Assembly: GCF_914767665.1 (NCBI RefSeq)
Contig: NC_059502.1
Span: 59,874,031 to 59,938,030, forward strand
Source: Harmonia axyridis
Lineage: Eukaryota > Arthropoda > Insecta > Coleoptera > Coccinellidae
Direction: 5' to 3'
Length of the DNA stretch: 64,000 bases
The first letter of the stretch is position 1. Each line of letters begins with the position of its first letter. Under the pieces are notes generated by a model that was given only the letters and a program-made list of their open reading frames with translations, had not been told where the DNA came from and searched no databases. Both the position numbers and the translations under genes were made by a program. This document shows, piece after piece, positions 9,741-21,155 of this stretch.

Positions 9741-12700
9741 CTGCAAAAAAGAAAACATGGATGAAATATGAATATCAAAAGAAGAATACAAAAAATATTC
9801 TGCAAATACGTAGTATTATCAGACGGTTTGTGGTTTGAACCAAAAATGTACAGGGTGTTTATCGAAGATCATGAACTTGGACAACTCAAATTCATCAAAA
9901 CTCAAGATTTTCAAATTAGAACCCCTATTTTTCATTATTTCAGTCAATTCTAGGTATGAAAAGAGGAGGGGTTACTTAAGCAAACCCTAAACCTAAAATG
10001 AATACTTTGAAAGTTATTGAGGAAGAATTTGAAAACCTCCATTTCTGTGGAGAGTAGTCTGTGACTTCCGGCAAACGCAGAAAGAAAATCGATGTCTCAA
10101 TAACTAAATGTGACATTTCATGAATTGTTATCAATTAATCGTTAGGATTGTTGAGAAACCCAATAAAATTTTCCATGAAGAATAATTAATTTAAATTCAT
10201 GAAATGTCAATGCATCCATGACACTGAGATAAAAGAGAATCTCGATGAAATCAGCTGGTGTTAATGATATTGGAAAGGATGTTAAATCGATCATTAATAA
10301 ATACTCCCAGTCCCAAGTCACACATACAACTTTTTACAGAGTAATGGCGTCCCATTCACTTTATAGAAAAAGGACAAGATTAACCCATTTCCTTAGAAGC
10401 CTGACGTTGATTTTGATCCCATTTTAATGCTGCCCACACTATCAAAAATATTTGAGAAAGTAATACAATCACAAGTTAAAATGGTTGACTAAAAAAATCC
10501 CATCGACAGTTACTTCAGCTTTGATATGAAGAACTTAGTCTACAGAGATCTTAAATTATTCCATTTACATTACTTGGTTCAAGGAGTTAAAAATTAGAGC
10601 TTTTAATAGGATAAGAAATCCCAACCACAAATATAACATTAATTTGGTCATCAAGTATAAATTGAATTGATAAGCGAATTATCTTTATTTTAAAAGTGAT
10701 TGAAACCCTAAAAATATATGTATATGTAAATGATATACAATTGAAAATATGGAACTAAAAGCCAAGTTTTTTCTTTACCCCCTCTTTAAGATATTTCACC
10801 GAGCACTTTTTGAGAAAACATTTTAAAACCAAATATATCCTTCAAAATAAATTTGAAAATTAACTATGGTTCCAGAATTATAAATTTAGAGAAGTGAAAC
10901 TTACCTATGGTGTAATTGCGTTTTGGTTCGATTTGGAAATAATCCAGCAATTGTATTCCAAGGAACATAACATCCCTTTCTTCTACTTTCCACATGTTGT
11001 AAGAGATTTTTGTCCTCTTCCTCTGTGAATCGAACTCTTAGTTTTTGATTACATAAAACACTGGAGTAGTGAAGAAAAACAGAAAATCCACTGCGATGTG
11101 TACCAAGTTCCTCTGCTATCAGATCCCAATTTTGATTCTTATATTTTACTGCCAAATTTTTTATACTTTCATTTTCTTCACTTGACCAGTTAGACTTACT
11201 TATGTTAGGATGTAAATAAATGTGCCAAAAAGAGGAACATTCCTGGGCAGTGTGTTTATCTGTGAAATTATAACACCAAACATTACCATATTTGACATTT
11301 ATGAGAACAAATGAAAGAAGCACTATGCACTACAGAAAACATTTCTGGAACTCCAAACAATTTTCAATTAGATGTTCGTCATGAGAAATAAAAAATGATG
11401 ACAAGATAACTTATCAACAAAAAAAAAAATAAAACAAATGTCGACATTGTGGTAGGTGAATTAAAAAAGGTCAAAACAGATCTCAAATAATATTTACACT
11501 ATTTTGAAAAATAATAAAAACGTGAAAGTTAATTTCTTATATTATACCACTAGTTTCTGTACATTTCAACACAAGTGTTTTTTTTTTTTTTTGACTAACA
11601 AAAGAATTCAAATTATCTTTTGTTTCATTTATATTATCAGGTGTGTGAATAAGTCTTTCCCGTTTTTTGTAAGAGATGGCGCCACCAATACTGTGCGAGT
11701 ATTTAATGGTTACATATGTCATAATCAAAGCTTATTCATCTGTCAACAATTCCACACTAACACATTAGTTGAAATTTTTTCGAATCATAAATTTTTGAAA
11801 TCGTGAAAATGTCGAAATTTGAGCCGAGTCGACGTCATTTGCGGGAAGTTTCACTTTATTGGTTCAATTTGAAGAAATCTGCTGCCGAGGCGCATCGGTT
11901 GCTTCAGGAAGCTTATGGAGAAGGTTGTGTCGATGATTCAAGTGTTCGCGGATGGTTTCGACGCTTCAAAAGTGCCGATTTCGACGTGGAAGACAAGGAG
12001 CGTTCCGGGCGGCCGCAAATCTTTGAAGATCAAGAATTGGCGACTTTGCTTGATGAAGATTCGTGTCAAACGCAAGAAGAACTTGCTGAAGCATTGGGAG
12101 TTGACCGAACAACCATTTCCAAGCGTTTGAAAGCCATGGGAATGATCCAAAAGCAAGGAAATTGGGTGCCGTACGAACTGAAGCTGAGAGACGTCGAACG
12201 GCGTTTTTTCACTTGCGAACAGCTGCTTCAGCGACATAAAAGAAAGGGTTTTCTGCATCGTATCGTGACTGGCGATGAAAAGTGGATCCGTTACGATAAT
12301 CCGAAGCGAAGAAAATCATGGGGACTACCCGGCCATGCATCATCATCGACGGCCAAGCCAAATATTCATGGCGCCAAGCTCATGCTCTGTATATGGTGGG
12401 ACCAGCTAGGTGTGGTTTACTATGAGCTTCTGAAACCGAATGAAAGGATCACAGGCGAGGTCTATCGACGACAATTGATGCGTTTGAGCCGCGCACTGCG
12501 AGAAAAACGGCCACAATACTCCGACAGGCACGACAAAGTTATTTTGCAACATGACAATGCTCGCCCACATGTCGCACAGCCGGTGAAAACATACTTAGAA
12601 ACGCTCAAATGGGAAGTCCTACCCCACCCGCCGTATAGTCCAAACATTGCTCCGTCTGATTACCATCTCTTCAGATCGATGACGCATGGCCTGGCTGACC

Positions 12701-15017
12701 AGCACTTCCATTCCTACGAGGAAGCCAAAAAATGGGTGGATGACTGGATAGAGGCCAAACCGGTCGAATTTTTTCGCAACGGGATTCGTATGTTGCCAGA
12801 AAGATGGGGAAAAGTTGTAGCTAGCGATGACCAATACTTTCAATAATTCATTTGTAACCATTTTTTCACAATAAAGGCTCAAAATTTGAAAAAAAACGGG
12901 AAGACTTATTCACACACCTGATAGTTTAAAAATTGATATGGTTTAGTGACTTTTCAGAACTTCATGAACATAATACAGATAGTGGCATTTAAAAGGATAT
13001 ATGTCCAACAACTAGATAATGAAAGAAATATTACAAACACTGCATGACATGTCAGCTTTAGAATCAAGGATAAATTTTGGTGGCTTTCAGCATCTTGAGG
13101 ACTCAACCCCTATGCAACTTGAATGGGGATCATTAATGATGATATGCATCATTTAAAGCTCCATATATATGTCACATATAAGTTCACAGACAATGATTTT
13201 TGTAAATTCTAGTTTTTCCTATACAAATCGTTTAATATTGGAACAACTGGAAACCTTTACTATGTTTTGTGAAGCTGAAAAACTTGATCATCAACTTTCC
13301 TTTCAATAAAAACACATTTACTTGATTAATGAAGCTTAATCAACATTTAATGCCTTTTTTAACATTTGTTTCATTTTCAAGTAATGAACATGCATCCTTT
13401 TAAATGTCAGACTTTGTATATGTTTCTAAGCTTTCACCTTTTACGATATGTTTGAGTTGGAATGCACTATAAATAGAAAATCGATATAATAATTTGCAAT
13501 ATAAAGAACTCAGTGACAAAGAAAAATACTGCAGGATATGAAATGAAAATAATCAAAATGAAATTAAATTAAAACAAATGAAAAATTATACAATCACTTT
13601 TAAAAGTACTAAAAGCAACTTACCTTTTAAATATTCTGTAGATATATGATACCAATCTATATATTCATTCCCTAATAAAGGAGGTAAATCATTTATTCCA
13701 ATTGCTTCTAGATTCCTAATGTCCTCATCCAATTGTTCAAGTCTATCAATGTTTTGAGATATCATTTCTGAATTCAAGTCATTATTCAACATTCGTTTTA
13801 TGGTAGCTTTTTCTTTTAGAAGAGCTTTTTGTTTATTGAGATTATATGTTAATTTTACACCCCTTATTAGATTATCACATTCATTTTTAGACCACTTTGG
13901 GGCCAATATCGTTTGATAAATTGAGAAGACGCCCTCTTTTTTACGATTCAATGTGTCTAGATTGGGATTATTACAAAAATGGTCCTTTTTAGTTTTGAAA
14001 TAGGGGGCTCCAATTTCTCCTAAGTACATGTTATAAGTTTTTTTTGGTTCATTTTTTCCACATAATTCTCGTAAAGGTTTTATTTTACTTTGAATATCAT
14101 TAAGATTTTCCTTTATTCTATGGAACATTTTCAGCAACATTACTCTTTCTTCACGATTTTTTGTCATTACATTTTGTAATTCAAAATTTTGGGAATTAAT
14201 TAAAGCTTTCCAATCTTCAGATGTTGATGAACAGTTTTGAGATATATCTGATTGAATACTCAAGACATCTTCAAAATTGGAGATTTCTATTTCTCCCTCT
14301 TTTGAATTATTAGAATATACCAAATTGTCTTCCTGAAATTATTACATATTTGAATATTTTAAATTTTTCATAAAATAAACATAAATTTAATCTCAACAAA
14401 TTTTATTCAATAGAAGAAAAATTAATTACCTAATGACAACCCTAAAATTGAGAATTATATATGTTATATATTCAAAAATATAATATCTATAGTGCTACAA
14501 TCTGGAAAATTTGTCAGAATGGATTCAGAATTATAATGAATTTCAAAATATTTTCAAAATGAATCGGTGATGCTTATTAATAATAATAGGAAAATGAAAA
14601 TTCTCACTCAAAAATTTGTCCAAAAGAAAAATGGACAATTTGCTGAGCAATTAAATTATTGGATGATACAGGAAATAGAAGAGATAAATGATTAAAATAA
14701 AAATAAATGCCAGAACTAATTTTAACTGAAGTTATGCAAAAGGAGAAAAATAACTTAGGATTGTTTTGTAAAAAAATTGTTGAGGAGTAAATATATTTTT
14801 GATGGAACGGCATACGTACAAAGTCTTCGTCGCAATCAGTGTCTTCATCTGTGAGGAACGTCTCAAATTGAAAATCAGAATCATCCTAAAAAAATATGCC
14901 AATAAAGTTTTATATAGTATAATTATAACTATTCATATGAACCTGGAATTCATGTTTGCAGTTAGTCAAGGTGGAAAAAGATTTATCTATTCCGTTTTCT
15001 TCATTCTCAGAATCCAT
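7976..15017 (-). CDS. SNAPC4: snRNA-activating protein complex subunit 4 (Myb-repeat subunit)
   Basis: SNAPC4 is the large DNA-binding subunit of SNAPc/PBP, which binds the proximal sequence element of snRNA genes for RNA polymerases II and III in the nucleus; the Drosophila homologue is Pbp95. Coding exons on the minus strand: 15017-14943, 14885-14820, 14332-13624, 11259-10905, 9740-7976. They total 2970 nt (989 aa plus stop) and all junction phases agree (G|AT gives Asp, AG|A gives Arg). The N-terminus is acidic; residues 48-283 carry a coiled-coil-like region and the conserved YLGEIGAPYFK segment. Myb/SANT-type repeats follow at about 303-350 (NWSSEENESIKNLA), 356-406 (FTEEEDKNLLQHV), 412-460 (FSEAEDILIMLLVERFG) and 464-512 (FTLEEDEQIL). 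The C-terminal half is long, polar, Lys/Asn-rich and poorly conserved. Donor 1 (CAG|GTTCAT) is weak and the first intron is only 57 bp. Confidence 0.93.
9741..10904. other. SNAPC4 intron 4
   Basis: Holds a CAGGGTG-type terminus at 9851 (cagggtgtttatcgaag). A short LINE-like piece near 10400-10490 on the + strand reads MLPTLSKIFEKVIQSQV, as in the LPTLSKIFEKVI motif of jockey-type reverse transcriptases. 'tgacatttcatgaatt' at about 10112 and 'aattcatgaaatgtca' at about 10194 form an inverted pair about 100 bp apart. Confidence 0.5.
10905..11259 (-). CDS. SNAPC4: SNAPC4 coding exon 4
   Basis: 355 bp between acceptor atttcacag and donor AG|GTAAGT. Encodes HTAQECSSFWHIYLHP and two Myb-type repeats. 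Phase 1 in, phase 2 out. Confidence 0.93.
11637..12921 (+). mobile_element. Full-length mariner element with intact transposase
   Basis: Target TA at 11635-11636 and 12922-12923. Inverted ends TCAGGTGTGTGAATAAGTC match on both sides for about 30 bp (one extra T in the left copy). Element length 1285 bp, normal for a complete mariner. It lies antisense in intron 3 of SNAPC4. The TIRs differ by a single indel and the transposase frame is uninterrupted, which argues for recent insertion. Confidence 0.95.
11803..12846 (+). CDS. Mariner transposase, D34D, intact
   Basis: Encodes a 347-aa cut-and-paste transposase, the usual length for mariner. Residues 1-110 carry two helix-turn-helix regions (from LREVSLYWFNLKKSAAEAH; GVDRTTISKRLKAMG). 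The linker has WVPYEL at 119-124 (WVPHEL signature). Catalytic residues: D156 in TGDEKW, D249 in QHDNARPH and D284 in APSDYHLF. There are exactly 34 residues between the second and third Asp. The YSPNIAP motif at 276-282 corresponds to the YSPDLAP signature. The frame ends in TAA at 12844, about 75 bp before the 3' TIR. It resembles the mellifera-type group; subgroup is a judgement from memory. Activity cannot be read from sequence, but no disabling change is visible. Confidence 0.95.
   Translation: MKMSKFEPSRRHLREVSLYWFNLKKSAAEAHRLLQEAYGEGCVDDSSVRGWFRRFKSADFDVEDKERSGRPQIFEDQELATLLDEDSCQTQEELAEALGVDRTTISKRLKAMGMIQKQGNWVPYELKLRDVERRFFTCEQLLQRHKRKGFLHRIVTGDEKWIRYDNPKRRKSWGLPGHASSSTAKPNIHGAKLMLCIWWDQLGVVYYELLKPNERITGEVYRRQLMRLSRALREKRPQYSDRHDKVILQHDNARPHVAQPVKTYLETLKWEVLPHPPYSPNIAPSDYHLFRSMTHGLADQHFHSYEEAKKWVDDWIEAKPVEFFRNGIRMLPERWGKVVASDDQYFQ
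13624..14332 (-). CDS. SNAPC4: SNAPC4 coding exon 3
   Basis: 709 bp between acceptor aatttcag and donor G|GTAAGT. Contains the conserved YLGEIGAPYFK and LAPKWSKNECDNLIRGVKL segments. It ends in phase 1 inside the first half-repeat (YIDWYHISTEYLK). Confidence 0.93.
14820..14885 (-). CDS. SNAPC4: SNAPC4 coding exon 2
   Basis: 66 bp between acceptor tttttttag and donor GTACGT; encodes 22 acidic residues (DDSDFQFETFLTDEDTD...). Phase 0 at both ends. Confidence 0.85.
14943..15017 (-). CDS. SNAPC4: SNAPC4 coding exon 1
   Basis: Starts at ATG 15017-15015 (gaagATGGATTC, A at -4 and G at +4) and encodes 25 residues beginning MDSENEENGIDKS. It ends CAG|GTTCAT in phase 0. The donor is non-ideal but a 57-bp intron to the next exon keeps the frame. 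Confidence 0.8.
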
Positions 15018-16900
15018 CTTCACTAGCAAATAATTGATAATTATTATTAATATTAACACAACTCATTCATATAAATATGAAATTAAATGTTACACGAACT
15101 TATTTCAGTAACAAAAATTTAACTTGCTCTTATATTATTATATGAAATAACCTATAACCAACATAAATGTTATTATTGTTTTTCTGTATTCTGTTGAACT
15201 TGAATGTCATCATAGATATTTCTTCATCTTTCTTGTTGCTCAAACTTAGAGAAACCATGAGCATCATAAATATTTGTTAGCATAGATGGGTACAGAATTA
15301 GCAATTAGCTTATGTTCAATGAAAAAAAGGATTTTAATTCATTATTTTCATCCCCATCTTTTCGAATTATTAAGTTTTCCATGGATTTAATGACGTCACC
15401 TCACGTCAATCGTAAACAAATCGGTTGATGAAAAACAAAAACGCACCCATTCTGTAACAGAAACATTAATCAACAAATCAAAGGATGGAGGATAGACATG
15501 GAAGATGAAAGATTCAAATTGCTGTCATGATTGAAATATATTTGTTATTGTTATATCTTGGAGTTGCATTAGTTAAGTAACGCCAAAATGTTCGAGTTGT
15601 ATCTCCTCTTCCTAAAAGATGTCTGGTTAGTCCTGCATTTATCTGTCACTAAATCTATTCATTTATTTATAAAAAATGAGTGAATATGTCTTCAGTGACT
15701 AATCGTCCTTCCATCCGCCTTTACGGAGTATTGTGGCTTAATACTTACAAGTATTCTTCGCTGATACTCAAAATTTTTGAATACATATTTGCTAGTGTAT
15801 AACATATATTTTGAATAATTCTACAATTTCATACCCTCATTAAAAGTATATGATTAATTTCTTGTTTATTTTCAGGGTTTTCATGTATGTAACAATTTAC
15901 TGACTGCTTTCTACTGATTCTCTTAGAGATGCTATTGGTGAAACGCAGACATTTTGCTAAAAGGTTTGATATTCTGTGTATAAATGTCTAACTGTTAAAC
16001 CGTTACTAAATCCAAACCAATAGTAAATAATGACCGGATATAAGAATGAACAATTTCATGAAGGTTTACTTTATTGCAATCTGTGATAAGCTTAAATAAG
16101 TTAAATATTGCTTCAAGAAAGATATGTAATGTCAAGGATTTGAATATTATAGAAAAAAAAAACAATTTTTATTTTCGTTTCATCGCTTAACTATAAAATT
16201 GGATGTTATTGTTTAGTAACGGTTTACCTTTAAAAGTGCGATGTACATAAGCTTTTGACTTCATTTGAATATTACAAAATTTTAGTAAAACAATTGATGT
16301 GGTATTTATTGATGCTACTACTACTCCTAAGTACTGTTTTAACTTCATATATTAAAGCGGTTTCCATAATTCAAAAGCCAAACTAGAAGATAATTCAATT
16401 ATCCACTGATAGTTACAGATAATAAGCTCTGATTGTAATTAACAGCAATGAGACCTGTCAGTAAAAAATTGTGAGTTTTCGATATATATTTCTTTGAATG
16501 CAATTTAGATAGCATGTGAAACAGTATTTTGAAACAAGTAGAAGTAGTGGTTGAAAGATTTCCAATTTGGTGATATTGGTTTAGTTAATTATGAGTTGTC
16601 ATATTGATCTGGTGTTTATTGTTCAGACCTGGTTATTTATAAAATCAGCGGGACTGAAATCACATGAACGACATTTTATTCATTCAAATTAACTGTGTCT
16701 TGTGTCTTCTTCAAACTAATACCCTTTCACCGGAATATATCTACGAGTATTTCAACGATTTTTCAGTTTTTGAAACATCGATACTTTGATGCTCAATATT
16801 CTCAACGGAAAATTCATTTTTGGATTATTATTTCCAGTAATGAACATTTGGAAGGTAAAAAGGTTTCAACTCCTAACCTACAATTTTGACCTTTGTTCTA
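15018..16900. other. Intergenic region upstream of SNAPC4
   Basis: The SNAPC4 promoter should lie just right of 15017. 'tgacgtcacctcacgtcaat' at about 15390 has a CRE-like TGACGTCA. No coding region, tRNA or other RNA gene is recognised in this 1.9-kb AT-rich stretch. Confidence 0.4.
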
Positions 16901-16920
16901 GAATACACATATACCGGGTG

Positions 16921-16955
16921 CAAGGTCTATAGATTTAGTAGATTTATAGACCTTG
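16921..16955. repeat. 35-bp near-perfect palindrome
   Basis: CAAGGTCTATAGATTTAGTA is followed by its near-complete reverse complement ending CTATAAATC/TATAGACCTTG; the arms are about 16 bp with two mismatches. It lies next to 'accgggtg', which may mark a degraded CAGGGTG-type terminus. Confidence 0.6.
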
Positions 16956-17049
16956 TACCTGGTGAATTTGTTAGGTTGAATCAGTCGAAAATTAAACATC
17001 TTCCAATGTTGATGGCTTTGAGAGGGAAGTCCGCTTATGCTAAAACCCC

Positions 17050-17420
17050 TTCCATTTACTTCACCCTTTTGTTTTTTTATTGCAGATTCATATTCTATGG
17101 CAAAAATACAAAAGTTTTGTACGAAACATTTTTCACGATTCGTTACATATTCGCATTTGCCGTGAAATTGAATTTCGGCCTTTTTCTATTTTCGTGAATA
17201 TTGGATCACCCAAAACATGAATATTATTATTTTTTTTGGTTTTTGTAACTACAAGACCAATGTAAAGAATTAATTTATAACAAAAATTTTTGCTTGACGT
17301 CGTCATACAGGGTGATATTTCTTAGTTCAATAAATCTTGAACTTGTGGTTACGAAAACGAAAAAAAAACATAATGTTCACGTACAGGATTCACGAGAATA
17401 GAAAAAGGCTGTAATTTTCC
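17050..17420. repeat. Diverged inverted repeat
   Basis: 'ggcctttttctattttcgtg' at about 17177 is complementary to 'cacgagaatagaaaaaggct' at about 17392. Similarity extends over about 70 bp on each side, including the poly-T/poly-A parts. The right arm lies inside the MITE at 17308-17568. Confidence 0.5.
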
Positions 17421-17568
17421 TAGTCCGGATCTGATTTATTCGATTTCAGAAATATTGAAGGAAGGCGATAGTAAAGAGTAACAAAACTTCAAAATTTCAA
17501 ATTATTCGGTCGATTAATTAAAGAGTTATAAAACTGTGGAATTCACTCATAAGTTGAACATCACCCTG
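17308..17568. mobile_element. CAGGGTG-type MITE, 261 bp
   Basis: Begins CAGGGTGATATTTCTTAGTTC and ends GAACATCACCCTG, with TA next to both ends. No coding capacity. The short terminal repeat is shared with several other elements in the window. Confidence 0.65.
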
Positions 17569-17580
17569 TATATCCCAAAC

Positions 17581-18061
17581 CATAGTATAAGGAAAGGATA
17601 GTAAGCCAGTGTAGTGCTTTTTTCGATTTTGTTGATGTTGAGCGCCATCTAGTTGTAGTCACGTTTAACTCGAATTTTACTGTCAAAAATTGGTCCGTAA
17701 AGTGGAGCCCTCTAAAAAATTGGTGTTATTTTGAAGAACTAAAATATTTGAAATAGAGTGGTCAGAAGACTTCTATATTTTGAATAAATATTCAATGAAT
17801 ATTCGAATATTCAAATGTAGTGGTAACTTAATAATAACATAAAAATTGTTGGCAATGTCATGCGAACCCTTTTCAACCACGCCACTGAATGAATTATCGT
17901 ATTATTTCTGCGCCATCTGTAGCTCATGATTCAGTGCCATCTATTATCGAGTTACTTCTCCACTTTGGGTAGTCACGAAATCCAACTACAGTAGCGACCC
18001 CTGGTGACTATTGCCTTGCCGTCAAACGGCGGTTGGCCTACTATCCTTTCCTTATACTATG
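17581..18061. mobile_element. MITE with 27-bp TIRs and 7-bp target duplication
   Basis: The left end CATAGTATAAGGAAAGGATA and the right end are inverted copies over 27 bp with one mismatch. The sequence cccaaac lies immediately outside both ends (17574-17580 and 18062-18068), which fits a 7-bp target duplication. It is 481 bp long and non-coding. The duplication length argues against Tc1/mariner (which uses TA). A P-like or other superfamily is possible, but I cannot assign it. Confidence 0.8.
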
Positions 18062-18324
18062 CCCAAACGAAGGCACTCAGGCGACCTCTTGATACAAGTC
18101 CTCCATGAGGACCTTTATTCATGGTATGCGTTTGTTGCCTTCTTCCCGGAATACTCTATATATATATTCTTTTGAGAAAGATCAGTACAAAAAATTGTTA
18201 ACTTGAAACAATGAAGCATATGTCGATAAATCTCAGTATTAGCAGAGAATTGTGAACGATATTATACAAGAACACAGATAAAAACCTCAGAAAAAACTTT
18301 GTCTCTCCGTATAGGTGTAGTGAT

Positions 18325-18755
18325 TAATTGACCATATTCAACGTCGCCATATTGTTGTGCGACAATACCAACTACCCAGTGTTCCCAACGGAGAAATATT
18401 GAGTTTATTAGAAAAATATTGTTTATATCAAAAATACTATCAGCCATAGAGATTATTCTTCCACTGACCACTTCCAAAAATGGAGCGAAGCCTTCATTTA
18501 TACACTCGGCCACAGTTAATTTGTATATAAAACTACCTTTCACTAATGTTTTTATTTCCAAACGGTGAAATTTTTGCGAAATATTGTACCAAACAAGCCT
18601 ATCTGGCATAGTAGCCAGAAAAGGTACACATAAACTTCACTTATAAACTTTATATTGTGGAATTTTTCTAGTAAACTCAATATTTCTTCGTTGGGAACAC
18701 TGGGTAGTTGGTATTGTCGCAAAACAATATGGCGACGGTGAATATGGTCAATTGT
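18325..18755. repeat. Inverted repeat pair of about 95 bp
   Basis: 18325-18420 (aattgaccatattcaacgtcgccatattg...) is the reverse complement, with scattered changes, of 18661-18755. The arms are separated by 240 bp. An open frame on the minus strand (18262-18609) runs through the left arm and shows no domain. It is a small hairpin element or an inverted duplication. Confidence 0.7.
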
Positions 18756-20640
18756 GTACCTATTTGTTTACAAAATAAGCTGATATATTTATATTAGAGG
18801 GCTTCTTCGTCCGAACAAAATCCTTTCCTTCATTTTCATTAAAAGTTGACCACGCATATATTATAATTAAATCTGAAAACAAAAAAGAAAAGAACCAGAA
18901 AGGAGTAATAAATTTTGTCCAGTCGTTCTCGAGCCAAATTTAGAAGGTGCGCCCCCCCTTCTGGGAATTGTGGTGTTTCGTCCGGAGATCTTTGATGGAG
19001 TTGGGCAATGGGCAATCCAACGATCTCTGCCTCAGAGGTTGCTAACATGATCATTTGATAGTTGATACAGATAAAAATCTCAATTGGAAAAAACACTACC
19101 TAGGCGATCTATTTATGAAAAGTAAGATTTTATTCAGAACACACTGTGGAGAGATTCGTTCACAGATGAGAATATTCACAAGCACTCAGAAGTTGCTTCA
19201 ATTTTTCTGAACAGTGTCTCCTTTCATTTATAAGGATATCTTAATTTTGAGAGAAATTTCTCACTATGGTAGCTACCGTTGTTGAGCGAGAAATTAGTAT
19301 GTTTTGAATCACAACATTGATGTCAATTGATACTGTGAACCAAAAGTTTACATAAATTCCATGATTGAAATTGAAATGATTGATAAACCTTTCAAAGTGA
19401 TATAAAACTTAAAACTTTTTTGTGAAAAACAACTCGGTTAGTTTTTTCTAAATTGCAATACCAAGGTTTCTTTCAAAAATTGAAATAATCGATCAAGCCA
19501 TTTCCGCACAGAATAAAATGCCTATAGAGAAAGGTAATGTACACCCTTAGGTACGTAGATAGGTGTTATTATATATAAGTTAGTATAAGTTAGGTACTAA
19601 ATAAATTAAATGACTTATTGTAAGGCCAGTCTTCATAAGTGGTATATCATATGTAACCAAAATATTTGAATTTCTGTGAAAACATCATTTTCAAGAGAAA
19701 GTACAAAATAGACTACAATTCACTCGATTGAGTCTTGCGACAGAGTTGAGATTCATCTAAGCAATTAATTTATACCGCAATACACTATCTGTTGGGAAAA
19801 CTTTTTGAAAATACTTTCTTGCCTTGTCTTTGATCGTTCGAGTTTGTCGGATACATTTAATGGAAAACGATCGAATAAAATACCCTGTCCCTAGGTCATA
19901 TATTAGATAATTGAAATTACCATTTATTAAAGAAACTAATTAAGGACATTTTTTACATTATATTCTTTGAACTACGGCTTCTATCAGATAACCTTGATTA
20001 ACCTTCTCAGACAATGCTTACTTTCAGTTTTTGCATTTTGAAAGGATTCTGGGTAAAAATATGACAATTCATAGTCCCGTTTAAAAGCGGATAATGCAAT
20101 GTATAATTATTACGTTTTTTTCTGTATTGAAGAAACCAATTAGTTAAATTTTTAAAGTATATTTCTTTTACTGTGGCTTTGAAATATTCTCGCGGACAAT
20201 GCTTACTTTCAGTTTTTGTATTTCGAATCACAGATAGCCGTTCTTTGTTTATTATTCCATGAGAAACTGGGAATTGATAATCCTGAAACAACGATTGTTA
20301 ATCATGAAAAAGATATTTTTACTAACATAAACAAAATATGATGCAAATTAAAGTGCTGATTCAAAAGGTTTGTTATATATTTGCAACAATGGAACTGCCC
20401 TCTTATCTAGTAATTTAATCGATCCGAATATCATGGGTGTTATCATAACTTATCAGGTATTCTATTTTTTATTGTTCATTTTGATATGTGAGAAACGTAC
20501 CTATCCCAACAATTTTGATTTGTTATTACGTTAATGTACTTTTACAATCTTTCGAGATTGTTTTCGAATTGGAGTTTTCATTTTCACTAGTTTATTTTAC
20601 AAGAAATCAATGGATGTTTATTCATTCTAAAGAGAATGTC
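18756..20640. other. Intergenic; partial duplication, no gene assigned
   Basis: Two related segments lie at about 19920-20053 and 20130-20235. Both contain 'gacaatgcttactttcagtttttg' with nearby similarity over about 110-135 bp. On the minus strand each reads AAACTGAAA|GTAAGC, a donor-like site. The flanking minus-strand frame (20007-20291) has no recognised domain. A minus-strand frame at 18839-19096 is also unassigned. Confidence 0.4.
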
Positions 20641-20641
20641 A

Positions 20642-20880
20642 TTAAAGATGGAGAACGATATCAGCCAAATGGCCGTCACGGCTAGAGTTGCGCACCATAT
20701 CCTTTTGTGGAAATTTTTTATGACCAAGTCACACATTTGCGACTGTATGGTTTCGATAACTTCACGAATTCCATATTTAAGGTCTTGAATCGGCTATAGA
20801 GCATTGGTCTAGACCTAGACCTTTTCTAGAAGTCTGAAGATGTTAAATCACAAGATCTCGATGGCAAATTCTAGAAATAG
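20642..20880 (-). pseudogene. Tc1/mariner-type transposase C-terminal fragment
   Basis: On the minus strand it reads IQDLKYGIREVIETIQSQMC, DLVIKNFHKR, and after a one-base shift SSRDGHLADIVLHL followed by a stop. The GHLADIVLH ending is typical of this insect DDE family, the same family as the remnant at 2709-4195. No terminal repeat is seen. Confidence 0.75.
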
Positions 20881-21155
20881 GGCGTAGAAATGGGAGGCGG
20901 ATACTAGGGGAAATTAGCCACCAAGGTTTTCAAAATATAACATTTCAGAATTCTCTCAAAGACGAAGAACAAAAATTTTTACATAAATTGAACCAATAAT
21001 CTTTTAACCTTCCTTTAAAATCAACACAGCAACCTGTATAAACTGTAAAATATCATAAGAAATTTTTGTCTTAAACGATTCCATAGTTTTTTTTTTAATG
21101 AATCAAACCTCAAAGTTCTTTTATTGGAGAAATGAAAATGTACATTCATGAAATA

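Larger units (their letters stand above)
11260..13623. other. SNAPC4 intron 3, hosting mariner
   Basis: 2364 bp, of which 1285 bp is the mariner at 11637-12921. The rest is AT-rich with no other recognised feature. Without the mariner the intron would be about 1.1 kb, like its neighbour. Confidence 0.7.

Noticed and set aside
11938..12258. Minus-strand frame inside the mariner
   Set aside because: Antisense shadow of the transposase gene.
18262..18609. 115-residue minus-strand frame
   Set aside because: Overlaps the arm of an inverted repeat; no recognised domain or splice context.
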